From Clostridiales bacterium (GTDB lineage Bacteria > Bacillota > Clostridia > Saccharofermentanales > Saccharofermentanaceae), in the NCBI GenBank assembly GCA_017964005.1, contig JAGCSR010000013.1, forward strand, positions 1 to 49,858: DNA of 49,858 bases. The letters are read 5' to 3'. Shown in pieces: positions 1 to 8,150 of this stretch; within the stretch, counting starts at the first letter, position 1, and every line of letters starts with the position of its first letter. The notes beneath the pieces are model-generated. The model saw nothing but the letters and a program-made list of their open reading frames with translations. It had not been told where the DNA came from and did no database searches. The translations under genes were made by a program, and so were the position numbers.

Positions 1-1
1 A

Positions 2-424
2 GGAAAGACCCATCTTATCCATTCCGTTGACTCTGTGGAACTGGCTCAGGAGATAGCAAAACGTTCACTTTGTAACAATGTTATCTCTGATATATTGCTC
101 CAGGTCAATGTATCGGGGGAAGAGACCAAGCACGGGTTTACCGTTGAAGAAGTGAGGAAATCCGTTCAGGATATCATGTCAATCGAAGGAATACGGGTCA
201 AAGGCCTTATGACTATGGCTCCTGTTCAAAGTGAAGAAGGAGATGCCCGGATCGTATTCGAGAATACAAAGATGCTTTTCGATGAATTGAATCCCGGAAC
301 ATGGGATACATTATCCATGGGAATGAGCGGTGATTGGAAGTATGCCGTAATGTGCGGAGCAACCCATATAAGGATAGGAACCGCGCTCTTCGGTGACAGA
401 GCCGCATACGCCGCAAAGGGTTGA
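2..424 (+). CDS. yggS: YggS/PLPBP-family pyridoxal-phosphate-binding protein, 3' part
   Basis: Cytoplasmic PLP-homeostasis protein with an alanine-racemase-like TIM-barrel fold; the family binds PLP but has no established enzymatic reaction. The gene enters from the left edge. The frame is open from base 2 and reads HLIHSVDSVELAQ, a typical internal stretch of the family, so the GTG at 35 is not the start. About 140 C-terminal residues are present, including the family blocks LLQVNVSGEETKHGF, GLMTMAP, LSMGMSGDW and RIGTALFG; the SMGMS and RIG segments form the cofactor phosphate site. The PLP lysine lies upstream of the window. sepF follows 167 bp downstream, the usual Firmicute order at the end of the division/cell-wall region. 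Family assignment is firm; completeness cannot be judged. Confidence 0.93.
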   Translation, partial: GKTHLIHSVDSVELAQEIAKRSLCNNVISDILLQVNVSGEETKHGFTVEEVRKSVQDIMSIEGIRVKGLMTMAPVQSEEGDARIVFENTKMLFDELNPGTWDTLSMGMSGDWKYAVMCGATHIRIGTALFGDRAAYAAKG

Positions 425-591
425 CAGGCTTGATTTTGTAACATTGATACACGTAAATGTTACAGGAATATTTCCTTTGTGTAAGTTGCATAACAAAACC
501 CCTGATTTTATTGATTAGGTCTGAGTAGAATGTTATCTTAATTTTGTTGTTACAAGTCCAACAGGGACATCATTCAAGGAGGAAACACAAA

Positions 592-1101
592 ATGGGCATT
601 TTCAAAGATCTTATCGATAAGTTTGTTGAACCGGTAGAAACTGATGTTGACGATGGTATCTACGAGACAACTATCAGCGATATTGATGAAGGCAGCTATG
701 ATGACGGATACGGATATGATGATGTTCCCGAGGAGCAGTTCTATCAGTCCTATGAGGAAGAACCTTTCAGAGCAAACACATTTGTACAGGAGAGTCAGCC
801 TATGACAACACCGGTAGTAAAGCAGCAGCAGGCTGTAGTCGTAATGCTTACACCTTACGATATTAGAACAAGCCAGATCGTTTGCGATCACATCAAGGAA
901 GGTCATATCGTTATCTGCAACCTTATGAGTTCTGCAAACAATCAGCGTGTAGTTGATTACATCTCCGGCGGCGTTTACGCACTCGAAGGCAAGATCGAGC
1001 CCACACCCGTTAAGACGACTTTTGTTTGCACACCTAAGTCTGTAGAGCTCGTTGTTGAGTCCAGCGAAGCTGCTTCCGGAACAAAGGTTTCCGCACTCTG
1101 A
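592..1101 (+). CDS. sepF: Cell division protein SepF
   Basis: SepF binds FtsZ and anchors or organises the Z-ring at the membrane. The start is set at the ATG at 592, eight bases after an AGGAGG site, giving 169 residues; the upstream in-frame extension has no coding character. The N-terminus MGIFKDLIDKF is the amphipathic membrane-targeting helix. A poorly conserved acidic, Gln-rich linker (residues ~20-80) precedes the conserved C-terminal domain, with VVMLTPYDIRTSQIVCDHI, IVICNLMS and RVVDYISGGVYAL, where the last block is the SepF dimer/FtsZ-binding core. A strong terminator closes the unit at 1126-1157, so yggT, ylmH and divIVA, which often follow, are not at this locus. Confidence 0.95.
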   Translation: MGIFKDLIDKFVEPVETDVDDGIYETTISDIDEGSYDDGYGYDDVPEEQFYQSYEEEPFRANTFVQESQPMTTPVVKQQQAVVVMLTPYDIRTSQIVCDHIKEGHIVICNLMSSANNQRVVDYISGGVYALEGKIEPTPVKTTFVCTPKSVELVVESSEAASGTKVSAL

Positions 1102-1125
1102 TAAAATCAGATCAATGATCTTAAC

Positions 1126-1157
1126 AGGCTGTCACTTCGGTGACAGCCTTTTGTTTT
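1126..1157 (+). terminator. Rho-independent terminator after sepF
   Basis: A 10-bp perfect stem (AGGCTGTCAC / GTGACAGCCT) with a TTCG tetraloop is followed by TTTGTTTT. The T-tract overlaps the predicted -35 box of the next gene. Confidence 0.93.
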
Positions 1158-1178
1158 GCCCAAAAGATATGGTATAAA
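1151..1178 (+). promoter_or_regulatory. Predicted sigma-70 promoter with extended -10
   Basis: TTGTTT at 1151-1156, a 16-bp spacer, and TATAAA at 1173-1178 preceded by TGG (extended -10). The same TATGGTATAAATA string occurs upstream of the paralogous gene at 2712, which supports a shared promoter design. Confidence 0.6.
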
Positions 1179-1215
1179 TATTAAGACCGCAGTTATTTGT
1201 TATTGGAGGATCAGT

Positions 1216-2601
1216 ATGATAGCGGGGGGAACAGGATTCGATAACGGATTATCCGGAACATATTCTTCGAAGTGTGCGGGCTGCGCCGGCAATCTGACCT
1301 ATGATACTTCTATTGGTGCGCTTGTCTGTCATCAGTGCGGCAAGGTTTATGATTCACAAAGCATGGAAGAGACCGGATCCTTCGGTCTTGCTTTCAGAGA
1401 GAAAGAGTATGCGGAAGGTGAGCCGGTCGATACAGAAGACCTTGATAAGGTGGAGTATGTATGTGATTCCTGCGGTGCCCAGATCATTACCGACAAAAGG
1501 ACTACCGCGACTTTCTGTTCTTTCTGCGGATCTCCCACATTGATATCCAGAAGACTTACACGTCAGTTCAAACCTGACATGATCATTCCTTTCAAGATAG
1601 ATAAAGAGAGGGCAATGGATCTTTATGATGAATTCGTATCTTCCGCCAAGAGTGTTCCCAAGGATTTCCGTTCCGCCAAAGTCCGTGAGAGGTTAAGCGG
1701 AATATATATGCCCGTGTGGCTTGTGGGCGCGGACTGTATAACGGACGTTACGGCAAGCGGCAAGCGTAAGGACGGGGATATGGTATACAGTCATGATCTG
1801 TCCCGTGTTATCTCATACAGTCTTGCTGATGTTCCTTTTACAGGTTCCGGCAAGATGAGCCAGCGGCTTCTTGAAGCCGTTGAACCTTTTGATCTTACTG
1901 AAGCTGTGGAGTTCAACACGTCTTTGCTGCAGGGGTTCTATGCATACAAATACGATAATCTTCCGGAGAGGATGATAGATAAGATCGAAGAAAGATTCAA
2001 TATCTATGGTGAAGAATTCGGCAAGAATGGTTTTGACGGTCTGTACGAGGTAAGATCAGATAATTACATTACCGCGTTGAGAAGAGTAAATGTCAGATAC
2101 TGCATGGTCCCGGTATGGTTCATGTGTTATGAGTACGAGGGGCTCTATTATCACTTTGTGATCAACGGTCAGACGGGAGAAGTTTGCGGAAGGCTGCCCG
2201 AGAAAGATTCATTCTTTGCAAGGATCGTAAAGAAAGCGGGAAAGTTTACACCTGCCTTAGTGTCGGCCGGTGTGGCGGTCTTGCTCATGTTTCCTGCCTG
2301 GTTGTTTTTGAGAGAGCTTTATCCTGAAGATCCCGAATTGTTCTGGATGTATCTTCTGATCACTTTATCTGTCATATTCGGAGCATCGTTTATAATCGTC
2401 TACAAATTCGCGTACATCAGCTATGTCAGACGTCAATTGGCCAAAGAGAGTGAGAAGAATCCTCATGAACTGGACAGACGTCCGCCTGTTGAACAGTATC
2501 TGGTATATGACGGGAAGATCGAGATGGAGAACCGTGACAGGTTCGGAGCCGCTATGAAGGTCACGGGAGACATGAACAACAGGAATTATCATTTTTTCTG
2601 A
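1216..2601 (+). CDS. Zinc-ribbon membrane protein, copy 1 of a tandem pair
   Basis: 461 residues from the ATG at 1216, placed after TTGGAGGATCAGT. Two Cys4 zinc ribbons lie at the N-terminus: CAGCAG...CHQCGKVYD (residues ~20-45) and CDSCGAQI...CSFCGSP (residues ~80-110). A long soluble region with ISRRLTRQFKPDMIIPF follows, then two hydrophobic segments near residues 350-420 and a short charged tail with RRPPVEQYL. This resembles proteins annotated as TFIIB-type zinc-ribbon proteins in Clostridia, whose function is unknown; the ribbon is not evidence of a transcription role. It is followed by a close paralogue with its own promoter. No catalytic motif was recognised. Confidence 0.8.
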   Translation: MIAGGTGFDNGLSGTYSSKCAGCAGNLTYDTSIGALVCHQCGKVYDSQSMEETGSFGLAFREKEYAEGEPVDTEDLDKVEYVCDSCGAQIITDKRTTATFCSFCGSPTLISRRLTRQFKPDMIIPFKIDKERAMDLYDEFVSSAKSVPKDFRSAKVRERLSGIYMPVWLVGADCITDVTASGKRKDGDMVYSHDLSRVISYSLADVPFTGSGKMSQRLLEAVEPFDLTEAVEFNTSLLQGFYAYKYDNLPERMIDKIEERFNIYGEEFGKNGFDGLYEVRSDNYITALRRVNVRYCMVPVWFMCYEYEGLYYHFVINGQTGEVCGRLPEKDSFFARIVKKAGKFTPALVSAGVAVLLMFPAWLFLRELYPEDPELFWMYLLITLSVIFGASFIIVYKFAYISYVRRQLAKESEKNPHELDRRPPVEQYLVYDGKIEMENRDRFGAAMKVTGDMNNRNYHFF

Positions 2602-2638
2602 TGTGCAAGACTATATTTATAATATTTTTCGAAAAAAT

Positions 2639-2667
2639 ATGATTTTACAGACAAAGTATGGTATAAA
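2639..2667 (+). promoter_or_regulatory. Predicted extended -10 promoter of the second zinc-ribbon gene
   Basis: TATAAA at 2662-2667 preceded by TGG, inside the same TATGGTATAAATA string seen at 1168-1180. The -35 (ATGATT, 2639-2644, 17-bp spacer) is weak. An AT-rich palindrome (ATATTTTT/AAAAATAT) sits just upstream around 2622-2640. Confidence 0.55.
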
Positions 2668-2711
2668 TAAATTTGGATAAAGGGACATCTATCCTTATAT
2701 GGGGGTACCGT

Positions 2712-4124
2712 ATGATATTGGGAGGAACAGGATTCGGAGAAGGCTTGTCCGGCACGATATCCAAGAAGTGCGACGGCTGCGCCGGCAGTCTGACATTTGA
2801 TGCGGCTATCGGAGCTTTGGTTTGTCACCAGTGCGGCCGTGTCTATGATGCCAAGAGCTTTGAGCAGACCGGGTCGTTCGCTCTTAAATTCCGCGAGAAG
2901 GAATATGAGGAAGGCGAAGATGTATCGGCAGAAGATGCCGATAAGCAGGAATTCGTCTGCGACTCCTGCGGTGCCCAGATCGTAACCGACAAATCCACTA
3001 CGGCAACATTCTGCTCTTTCTGCGGATCCCCCACATTGATCTCAAGAAGACTTACCCGTCAGTTCAAGCCGGATATGATCCTGCCTTTCAAGGTAACAAA
3101 GGACAGGGCGATGGAACTGTATGACGAATTCATCAATACAGCTGATAAAGTTCCGAATGACTTCAAGTCCGCTAAGGTCCGTGAGAGGATCAAGGGCATC
3201 TATATGCCGGCATGGCTCGTGTCTGCGGATCTTAAGACGGATATCACCGCATCAGGCTGCAAGATAGAAGACGGTATACAGGCATACTATGATCTGTCCC
3301 GAGTGCTGACATTCGGTCTTGCCGATGTTCCTTTCACGGGTTCCAAGAAACTGGGACAGAGGATGCTTGAGGCAGTAGAACCTTTCGAGATGGATAAGGC
3401 CGTTGATTTCAAGACCCCGTTCCTTCAGGGTTTCTACGCATATAAGTATGATAATCTTCCCGAGGATATGATCGATAAGATCGAGGAGCGCTTCAACGAT
3501 TACGGTCAGGAGTGCGGCAAGAGAAGCTGGGAAGGTAAACACTCTATATCAGGTGACACTTACATGACTACCATGACGGGAGTCAATGTTAAGTACTGCC
3601 TTGTACCTGTCTGGTTTATGTGCTATGAATATGAGGGATTATATTATCACTTCGTAGTCAACGGACAGACGGGAGAGGTGTGCGGAAGGCTTCCGGAGAA
3701 GGAATCCTTTATCGGCAAAGCTGTAAAGAAGTTCGGTAAGCTGGCTCCCGTTTTGATCTCGGCTGTAATATCGATCCTGGTGGGACTTTTATTCTCAGGC
3801 GTTATACTCGTAAGAGCCCGTTTGTCGCCTTCGGCTGTTACTGACGGGAATGATATCATGGTATGGTTTGCTCTTCTTTACGGAGTCGTCGTCGGATTTG
3901 TATTCTCATTTGCTTTTGTGTACAATTTCTTCTATAAGAGGTATGTCAGAAAGCAGTTGGCGAAATCTTCACAGAAGACACCTCATGAACTAGACAAGCG
4001 TCCGGATGTTGAGCAGTATTTTGCATTTAACAGCAAGATCAATCTGGAGAAACATGATAAGTTTGCAACGGCAGTGGCGGTAACATCGGTTAACGAGAAC
4101 TATAAAGAAGTACATTTCTTATGA
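2712..4124 (+). CDS. Zinc-ribbon membrane protein, copy 2 of a tandem pair
   Basis: 470 residues from the ATG at 2712; the preceding GGGGGT is a modest ribosome binding site, but the start MILGGTGFGEGLSGT matches the start of the neighbouring copy. The two ribbons (CDGCAG...CHQCGRVYD and CDSCGAQIVTDKSTTATFC) and the soluble core (LISRRLTRQFKPDMILPF, KVRERIKGIYMPAWLV, LADVPFTGS) are nearly superimposable on copy 1. The membrane region near residues 345-425 and the loop before it have diverged most; here there is a longer linker between the two hydrophobic segments. Gene duplication with conserved zinc sites is seen directly. The function is unknown. Confidence 0.8.
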   Translation: MILGGTGFGEGLSGTISKKCDGCAGSLTFDAAIGALVCHQCGRVYDAKSFEQTGSFALKFREKEYEEGEDVSAEDADKQEFVCDSCGAQIVTDKSTTATFCSFCGSPTLISRRLTRQFKPDMILPFKVTKDRAMELYDEFINTADKVPNDFKSAKVRERIKGIYMPAWLVSADLKTDITASGCKIEDGIQAYYDLSRVLTFGLADVPFTGSKKLGQRMLEAVEPFEMDKAVDFKTPFLQGFYAYKYDNLPEDMIDKIEERFNDYGQECGKRSWEGKHSISGDTYMTTMTGVNVKYCLVPVWFMCYEYEGLYYHFVVNGQTGEVCGRLPEKESFIGKAVKKFGKLAPVLISAVISILVGLLFSGVILVRARLSPSAVTDGNDIMVWFALLYGVVVGFVFSFAFVYNFFYKRYVRKQLAKSSQKTPHELDKRPDVEQYFAFNSKINLEKHDKFATAVAVTSVNENYKEVHFL

Positions 4125-4149
4125 TCATTAATGACAGACGGAGGTTATT

Positions 4150-4794
4150 ATGACTGAACAAGATCGCGATGCAATTTTCGATAAGGCAATGGATCTGTCG
4201 GAGAAACTGAATAATCATTGTACGCTTCTCCTTGAGATGCTGGACAATATGGATGATCTCAGACCCCTCGTAAGACGTTCTATCGCATTGGAGGATGAGG
4301 CAGATCATATCTTCCACGAGTTCACTTATGTACTCAATAAGATCGAGATGGATGAGGAACTCCGCATCCGTATCTTCCATATGGTAAGGCATGTTGAGAA
4401 CTGTATCGATCTTCTGGACGGACTCGCTCAGAGCTTCATCAGATATAATGTTACGGAAGTAACCGACGGCCTGTCTGCTTCAGTTAATTCCATAGCCAGT
4501 GCTGCCAAGAAGGAGATCAATCTCGTTAACGCGCTCCGCAATGCATCCGATGATAATGCCATCATTACCGCAACCAGAGACTTTGATGTATTCAAGGGTG
4601 ATTATCAGAAGCTCTATGACATACTGATCCGCAATATGTTCATGAACAATACTGATGCCATCGATGTACTGCGCTGGAAGACCATCTATGATGAGATCAT
4701 GGATATCTTCTCTGCATTCGAAGTCATGGCGGATGACTGCTACAAGTTCGTCGTATTCACCAGACCTCAGCTTGCTTCAGATACTGTCAGCTGA
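4150..4794 (+). CDS. DUF47 / PhoU-like helical protein
   Basis: 214 residues, all-helical by composition, starting at an ATG after ACGGAGGTTATT. The pattern ALEDEADHIFHEFTYVLNKI followed by MVRHVENCIDLLDGLAQSF matches the PhoU-like DUF47 family (TIGR00153 type). These have two three-helix bundles with E/D-rich motifs that can hold metal clusters. DUF47 proteins usually sit beside a Pit-type phosphate transporter and modulate it. No transporter is adjacent here: the neighbours are a zinc-ribbon gene and, beyond a strong terminator, a cyclase. A phosphate-related role is therefore inferred from family alone. Confidence 0.8.
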   Translation: MTEQDRDAIFDKAMDLSEKLNNHCTLLLEMLDNMDDLRPLVRRSIALEDEADHIFHEFTYVLNKIEMDEELRIRIFHMVRHVENCIDLLDGLAQSFIRYNVTEVTDGLSASVNSIASAAKKEINLVNALRNASDDNAIITATRDFDVFKGDYQKLYDILIRNMFMNNTDAIDVLRWKTIYDEIMDIFSAFEVMADDCYKFVVFTRPQLASDTVS

Positions 4795-4819
4795 TCGTTC
4801 TTTCAGATAAAAAAGTACC

Positions 4820-4849
4820 GCGGGAAACTATCGTTTCCCGCTTTTTTTT
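4820..4849 (+). terminator. Rho-independent terminator after the DUF47 gene
   Basis: Perfect 9-bp stem GCGGGAAAC / GTTTCCCGC with a TATC loop and an uninterrupted run of eight T. Confidence 0.96.
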
Positions 4850-4913
4850 GTTATTATCTTATAGGCTGTATCATTTTGTTCGGATCAGCCGATAAACGGC
4901 AGGGGAGAATGTT

Positions 4914-7900
4914 ATGCAGGATAAGGAATTGCAGACATCAGATAACGGTTATAAGCTCGTCTGGTCGGATGAGTTTGACGGCTTAGGTCTTGATCCTCTG
5001 TCCTGGAAGGTCGAGACGCATCCTGCCGGCTGGATGGAAGGCGACAAACAGGAATTCGCCGACACACCTTACCATGTTTATGTAGAGAACAGCGTATTGA
5101 TCATCAAGCCGTCTAAGGAGATCTCTTCTGACGGTTCAGTCAAGTACACTTCCGGAAGACTTACTACATTCGGTCACCGCTCATTTAAATACGGCAAGTT
5201 CGAAGCGTCCATCAAGATGCCGGTCGGCAAGGGACTTCTTCCCGTATTCGAACTGATCCCCGAATATGATTATTCTCCCGAGATCGGATCAACTGATTAT
5301 CCCGCTTCGGGAAGGATCATTGCCGCGACTGTTTTCGACAGTGCCGTTGACCAGTGCTACGGCGGTATCGGATTCGGCAATCCTCTCATGACGGCCATAG
5401 ATATGGTCAAGTCTGACAGGGGAAGTCTCGCCGATGATTTCCATACGTATTCCTGTGAATGGGAACCCGGGCTTATCAGGTTCTTTCTGGACGGCAGAGA
5501 ATATCACCGTGAGTCTTATTGGTATTCCGTAAGTGAGTCCGGAGAAGAACTTCCGTATCCTGCTCCGTTCGATAAAGAGTTCTTCCTTTGCTTCTATCTG
5601 TCGATTGGTAATTCCTCATCCGGAACCCCGGACAACAAAGAGATCTTCGATATGCATAATGCTATGTGCATCGATTATGTTAAGGTCTGGCAGAAAGAAT
5701 CCTATGACGAAGATGTAAGATGTCCCGAGAGACTCTACGATATGAGGCTCGCGGATGATACCGGCAACTATATATCCGATAAGAAGGAAGACTGGTCTTT
5801 CCATGCCACGGCCGGCGGAGAGGGAAGAGTCGATTATGAATTCGACAGGATAGTGATCAATTCGACTAATTACGGTGACGTTGATTATGCGGTCCAGTTC
5901 TATCAGGGCAAAGTCCCGATAGATACTTCGTGCAGATATATGCTGTCATTTGAAGCCAAGGCGGATGAAGACCGTGAAATGTCCGTTGCCGTCACCGCTC
6001 CGGATATGAACTGGAAGCGTATCATGAACGATACCAAGGTCAATATCGAACAGAAGTGGCAAAAACACATTATCTGCTTTGAGTCGGGAGATGTACAGGA
6101 AGACAATGCCCGTCTTGAATTCAACATAGGCAATATGGGATCGGTCGCAACTGTTTTCCTGAGGAATATCAGATTGGAGAAACGCCCCCTTCCAAAGGCG
6201 TGTGCCAGACCTGTAGCCATATGCGGTGCCTGGGATGATTCGGATAACTATAACCTGTTCATGGAGGCTATGGTCCATTCCGACTATAAGGAAAGGTTCT
6301 TCCCGGTGAGCTTCACATTCGGTGTGTCTTCTTCTTCCGAGATCGTATATGAGAAGACTGAGGTGGAATTTGCAGGTCTCATACAGAAGATCGATCCTGC
6401 CGCTGTGATCATTTTCGGAGAGATAATAAAAGACGATGCCGTGATCGACAGGCTTGTGAGAATGGGTAAGGATCTGGGTGTCCCCGTGTTCACGATACAA
6501 AGATCTGTCGAAGGCTGTGTCAACATAGATTTCAATTACGCTTCCGGGTTTGAGAAGGTCGTGCGTCATGTAATCGAAGATCATAAGATACGTGATGTCA
6601 TGATGTTCGCCGGATTCAAGGATAACAGGTATTCAGAAGAGAGGATCGATGTGTTCCGCAAGGTCCTGGCCGCAAATTCCATAGAGTTTACCGATGATAT
6701 GCTTTACTACGGCGATTTCAATGGCTTCACGGTCGCAGAACGTATGGAGGAACTCTTCGATAAAGGGTTCAAACTTCCCAAAGCTATCATCTGTGCCAAT
6801 GATTCCATGGCGATAGGTGTATGCCAGTCTTTGAAGCTGCACGGTTACGAGGTTCCGAAGGATGTTGTAGTTACCGGTTTTGACGGTATCGTTAAGGGTG
6901 ACTTCAATAATCCCGTTCTTACTACCTGCAAGCTCGATTATGATGATTGCGTTCATACGATATGCAAGATCATAAGTGATCATATGGAAGGGCAGGAAGT
7001 GCCCGGTGACAAATTGATCCTTGAATATTCGCTCTCTGCCAGATGTTCATGCGGATGCCAGGGGCAGCTGGAGAAGGATAAGAATGATATCATCGATCTT
7101 CTGTCCAGGGATATCAGTGACTCATCGAGACATATGCTGGAGATGGGGCGCCTGTCATCAAGGATAGTCAATAATGATGATGTCGATGTGACCGGTTCTG
7201 TCGCAGAACAGCTGATGGGAATTTGGAAGGACCAGAATACATTCATCGGGGTAAGAGAGAAGAATTCCTGCATGCATGCCGTATATACCGGAACCGAAGA
7301 GGATCATATCATCGGATGCAAGTACTACGGATTCAAAGGCATTGTTCCCGAGATAGAATATCTTACCGATCTTGCAGGTCCTTACAAGGTCATACTCTGC
7401 AAGCAGATCAGTTCCGCGGAGGGTTCCTGCGGAGTTATCATGAGCGCATGCAAAGACCTGGATCTTCGCGGGCAGCAGCGTTTTGAGGAGTTGTCGCTGT
7501 TCATGGGTTCCATGATCAATCTCGTTATCAATAACAGAGCTCTTGTTAAGGCAAATTCGGTGATACGTGATATATCAAGGAAAGACTATCTTACGGGTCT
7601 TTATAACAGACGGGGATTCATGGATGCATTAAGCCGTATGATCGACAGCAATGTAAGTTCCGCAAGGATCCTGTCTTTGATATCAGTAGATCTTGATAAT
7701 CTCAAGCTCATCAACGACAAGTACGGTCACGACATAGGAGACAATGCTATAAGAGGTATTGCCAGGGCGATCACAGCCATAGTGGGTAAGAAGGGAATAT
7801 GCGCAAGATTTGGAGGCGATGAGTTCGTCTGTGCCATGACGGGCAACAGGTGGATAGCTCCGGAAAGGGATAACATTAGATCCCGTATCCATGACCATCT

Positions 7901-8072
7901 TGAGAATGATCCGGAGTGCGAATCTCTTCCGTTCAAGGTCGTGTCCAGCATAGGGATCTCCGAACACATCATCGATGATACTCTGAACTTCGATCTTCTG
8001 ATCCGCGAGGCAGATACCCAGATGTATGCCGATAAACAGAGCCATAAGAACAAGTGGATATTTGACCAGTAA
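4914..8072 (+). CDS. GH16-like (catalytically dead) / CBM4-9-like / LacI-type sensor / GGDEF diguanylate cyclase
   Basis: 1052 residues with no signal peptide or evident membrane segment. Residues ~13-260 follow the GH16 laminarinase fold (KLVWSDEFDG, SGRLTTFGHRSFKYGKFEASIKMP, FHTYSCEWEPGLIRFFLDG). Where GH16 enzymes carry GEIDIME this protein reads YPASGRIIAAT: R134, I136 and T139 replace the nucleophile, the assisting Asp and the acid/base Glu. Residues ~270-425 look like a CBM4/9 jelly roll. Residues ~430-700 form a LacI/PBP1 ligand domain ending in a CSCGC motif. A GAF-like linker follows, then GGDEF (~887-1050) with DYLTGLYNRRGF and an intact FGGDEF at 967-971. The I-site RxxD is replaced by GKKG (958-961). 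Likely role (inference): cytoplasmic c-di-GMP synthesis controlled by a saccharide. Confidence 0.88.
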   Translation: MQDKELQTSDNGYKLVWSDEFDGLGLDPLSWKVETHPAGWMEGDKQEFADTPYHVYVENSVLIIKPSKEISSDGSVKYTSGRLTTFGHRSFKYGKFEASIKMPVGKGLLPVFELIPEYDYSPEIGSTDYPASGRIIAATVFDSAVDQCYGGIGFGNPLMTAIDMVKSDRGSLADDFHTYSCEWEPGLIRFFLDGREYHRESYWYSVSESGEELPYPAPFDKEFFLCFYLSIGNSSSGTPDNKEIFDMHNAMCIDYVKVWQKESYDEDVRCPERLYDMRLADDTGNYISDKKEDWSFHATAGGEGRVDYEFDRIVINSTNYGDVDYAVQFYQGKVPIDTSCRYMLSFEAKADEDREMSVAVTAPDMNWKRIMNDTKVNIEQKWQKHIICFESGDVQEDNARLEFNIGNMGSVATVFLRNIRLEKRPLPKACARPVAICGAWDDSDNYNLFMEAMVHSDYKERFFPVSFTFGVSSSSEIVYEKTEVEFAGLIQKIDPAAVIIFGEIIKDDAVIDRLVRMGKDLGVPVFTIQRSVEGCVNIDFNYASGFEKVVRHVIEDHKIRDVMMFAGFKDNRYSEERIDVFRKVLAANSIEFTDDMLYYGDFNGFTVAERMEELFDKGFKLPKAIICANDSMAIGVCQSLKLHGYEVPKDVVVTGFDGIVKGDFNNPVLTTCKLDYDDCVHTICKIISDHMEGQEVPGDKLILEYSLSARCSCGCQGQLEKDKNDIIDLLSRDISDSSRHMLEMGRLSSRIVNNDDVDVTGSVAEQLMGIWKDQNTFIGVREKNSCMHAVYTGTEEDHIIGCKYYGFKGIVPEIEYLTDLAGPYKVILCKQISSAEGSCGVIMSACKDLDLRGQQRFEELSLFMGSMINLVINNRALVKANSVIRDISRKDYLTGLYNRRGFMDALSRMIDSNVSSARILSLISVDLDNLKLINDKYGHDIGDNAIRGIARAITAIVGKKGICARFGGDEFVCAMTGNRWIAPERDNIRSRIHDHLENDPECESLPFKVVSSIGISEHIIDDTLNFDLLIREADTQMYADKQSHKNKWIFDQ

Positions 8073-8090
8073 TAAAGGAACCTTCGGAGG

Positions 8091-8119
8091 TTAACAAAAA
8101 CCTGATGCTGGGGTAAAAT
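8091..8119 (+). promoter_or_regulatory. Predicted sigma-70 promoter between the two cyclase genes
   Basis: TTAACA at 8091-8096, 17-bp spacer, TAAAAT at 8114-8119. It suggests that the second cyclase can be transcribed independently although the gap is only 78 bp. Confidence 0.6.
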
Positions 8120-8150
8120 TAGTATATCAGTTGTTCCGAAGGGAGTTACC

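Noticed and set aside
1216..4124. Transcription factor IIB-like function for the zinc-ribbon pair
   Set aside because: Only the ribbon is similar; there are no cyclin-like repeats and there is a membrane hairpin.
5946..6584. Minus-strand frame of 212 codons inside the GH16-GGDEF gene
   Set aside because: No ribosome binding site and no recognisable protein; the plus-strand gene explains the sequence.
8079..8110. Terminator between the two cyclase genes (AACCT/AGGTT hairpin)
   Set aside because: The stem is only 5 bp and there is no T-tract; it overlaps the predicted -35 of the second gene.
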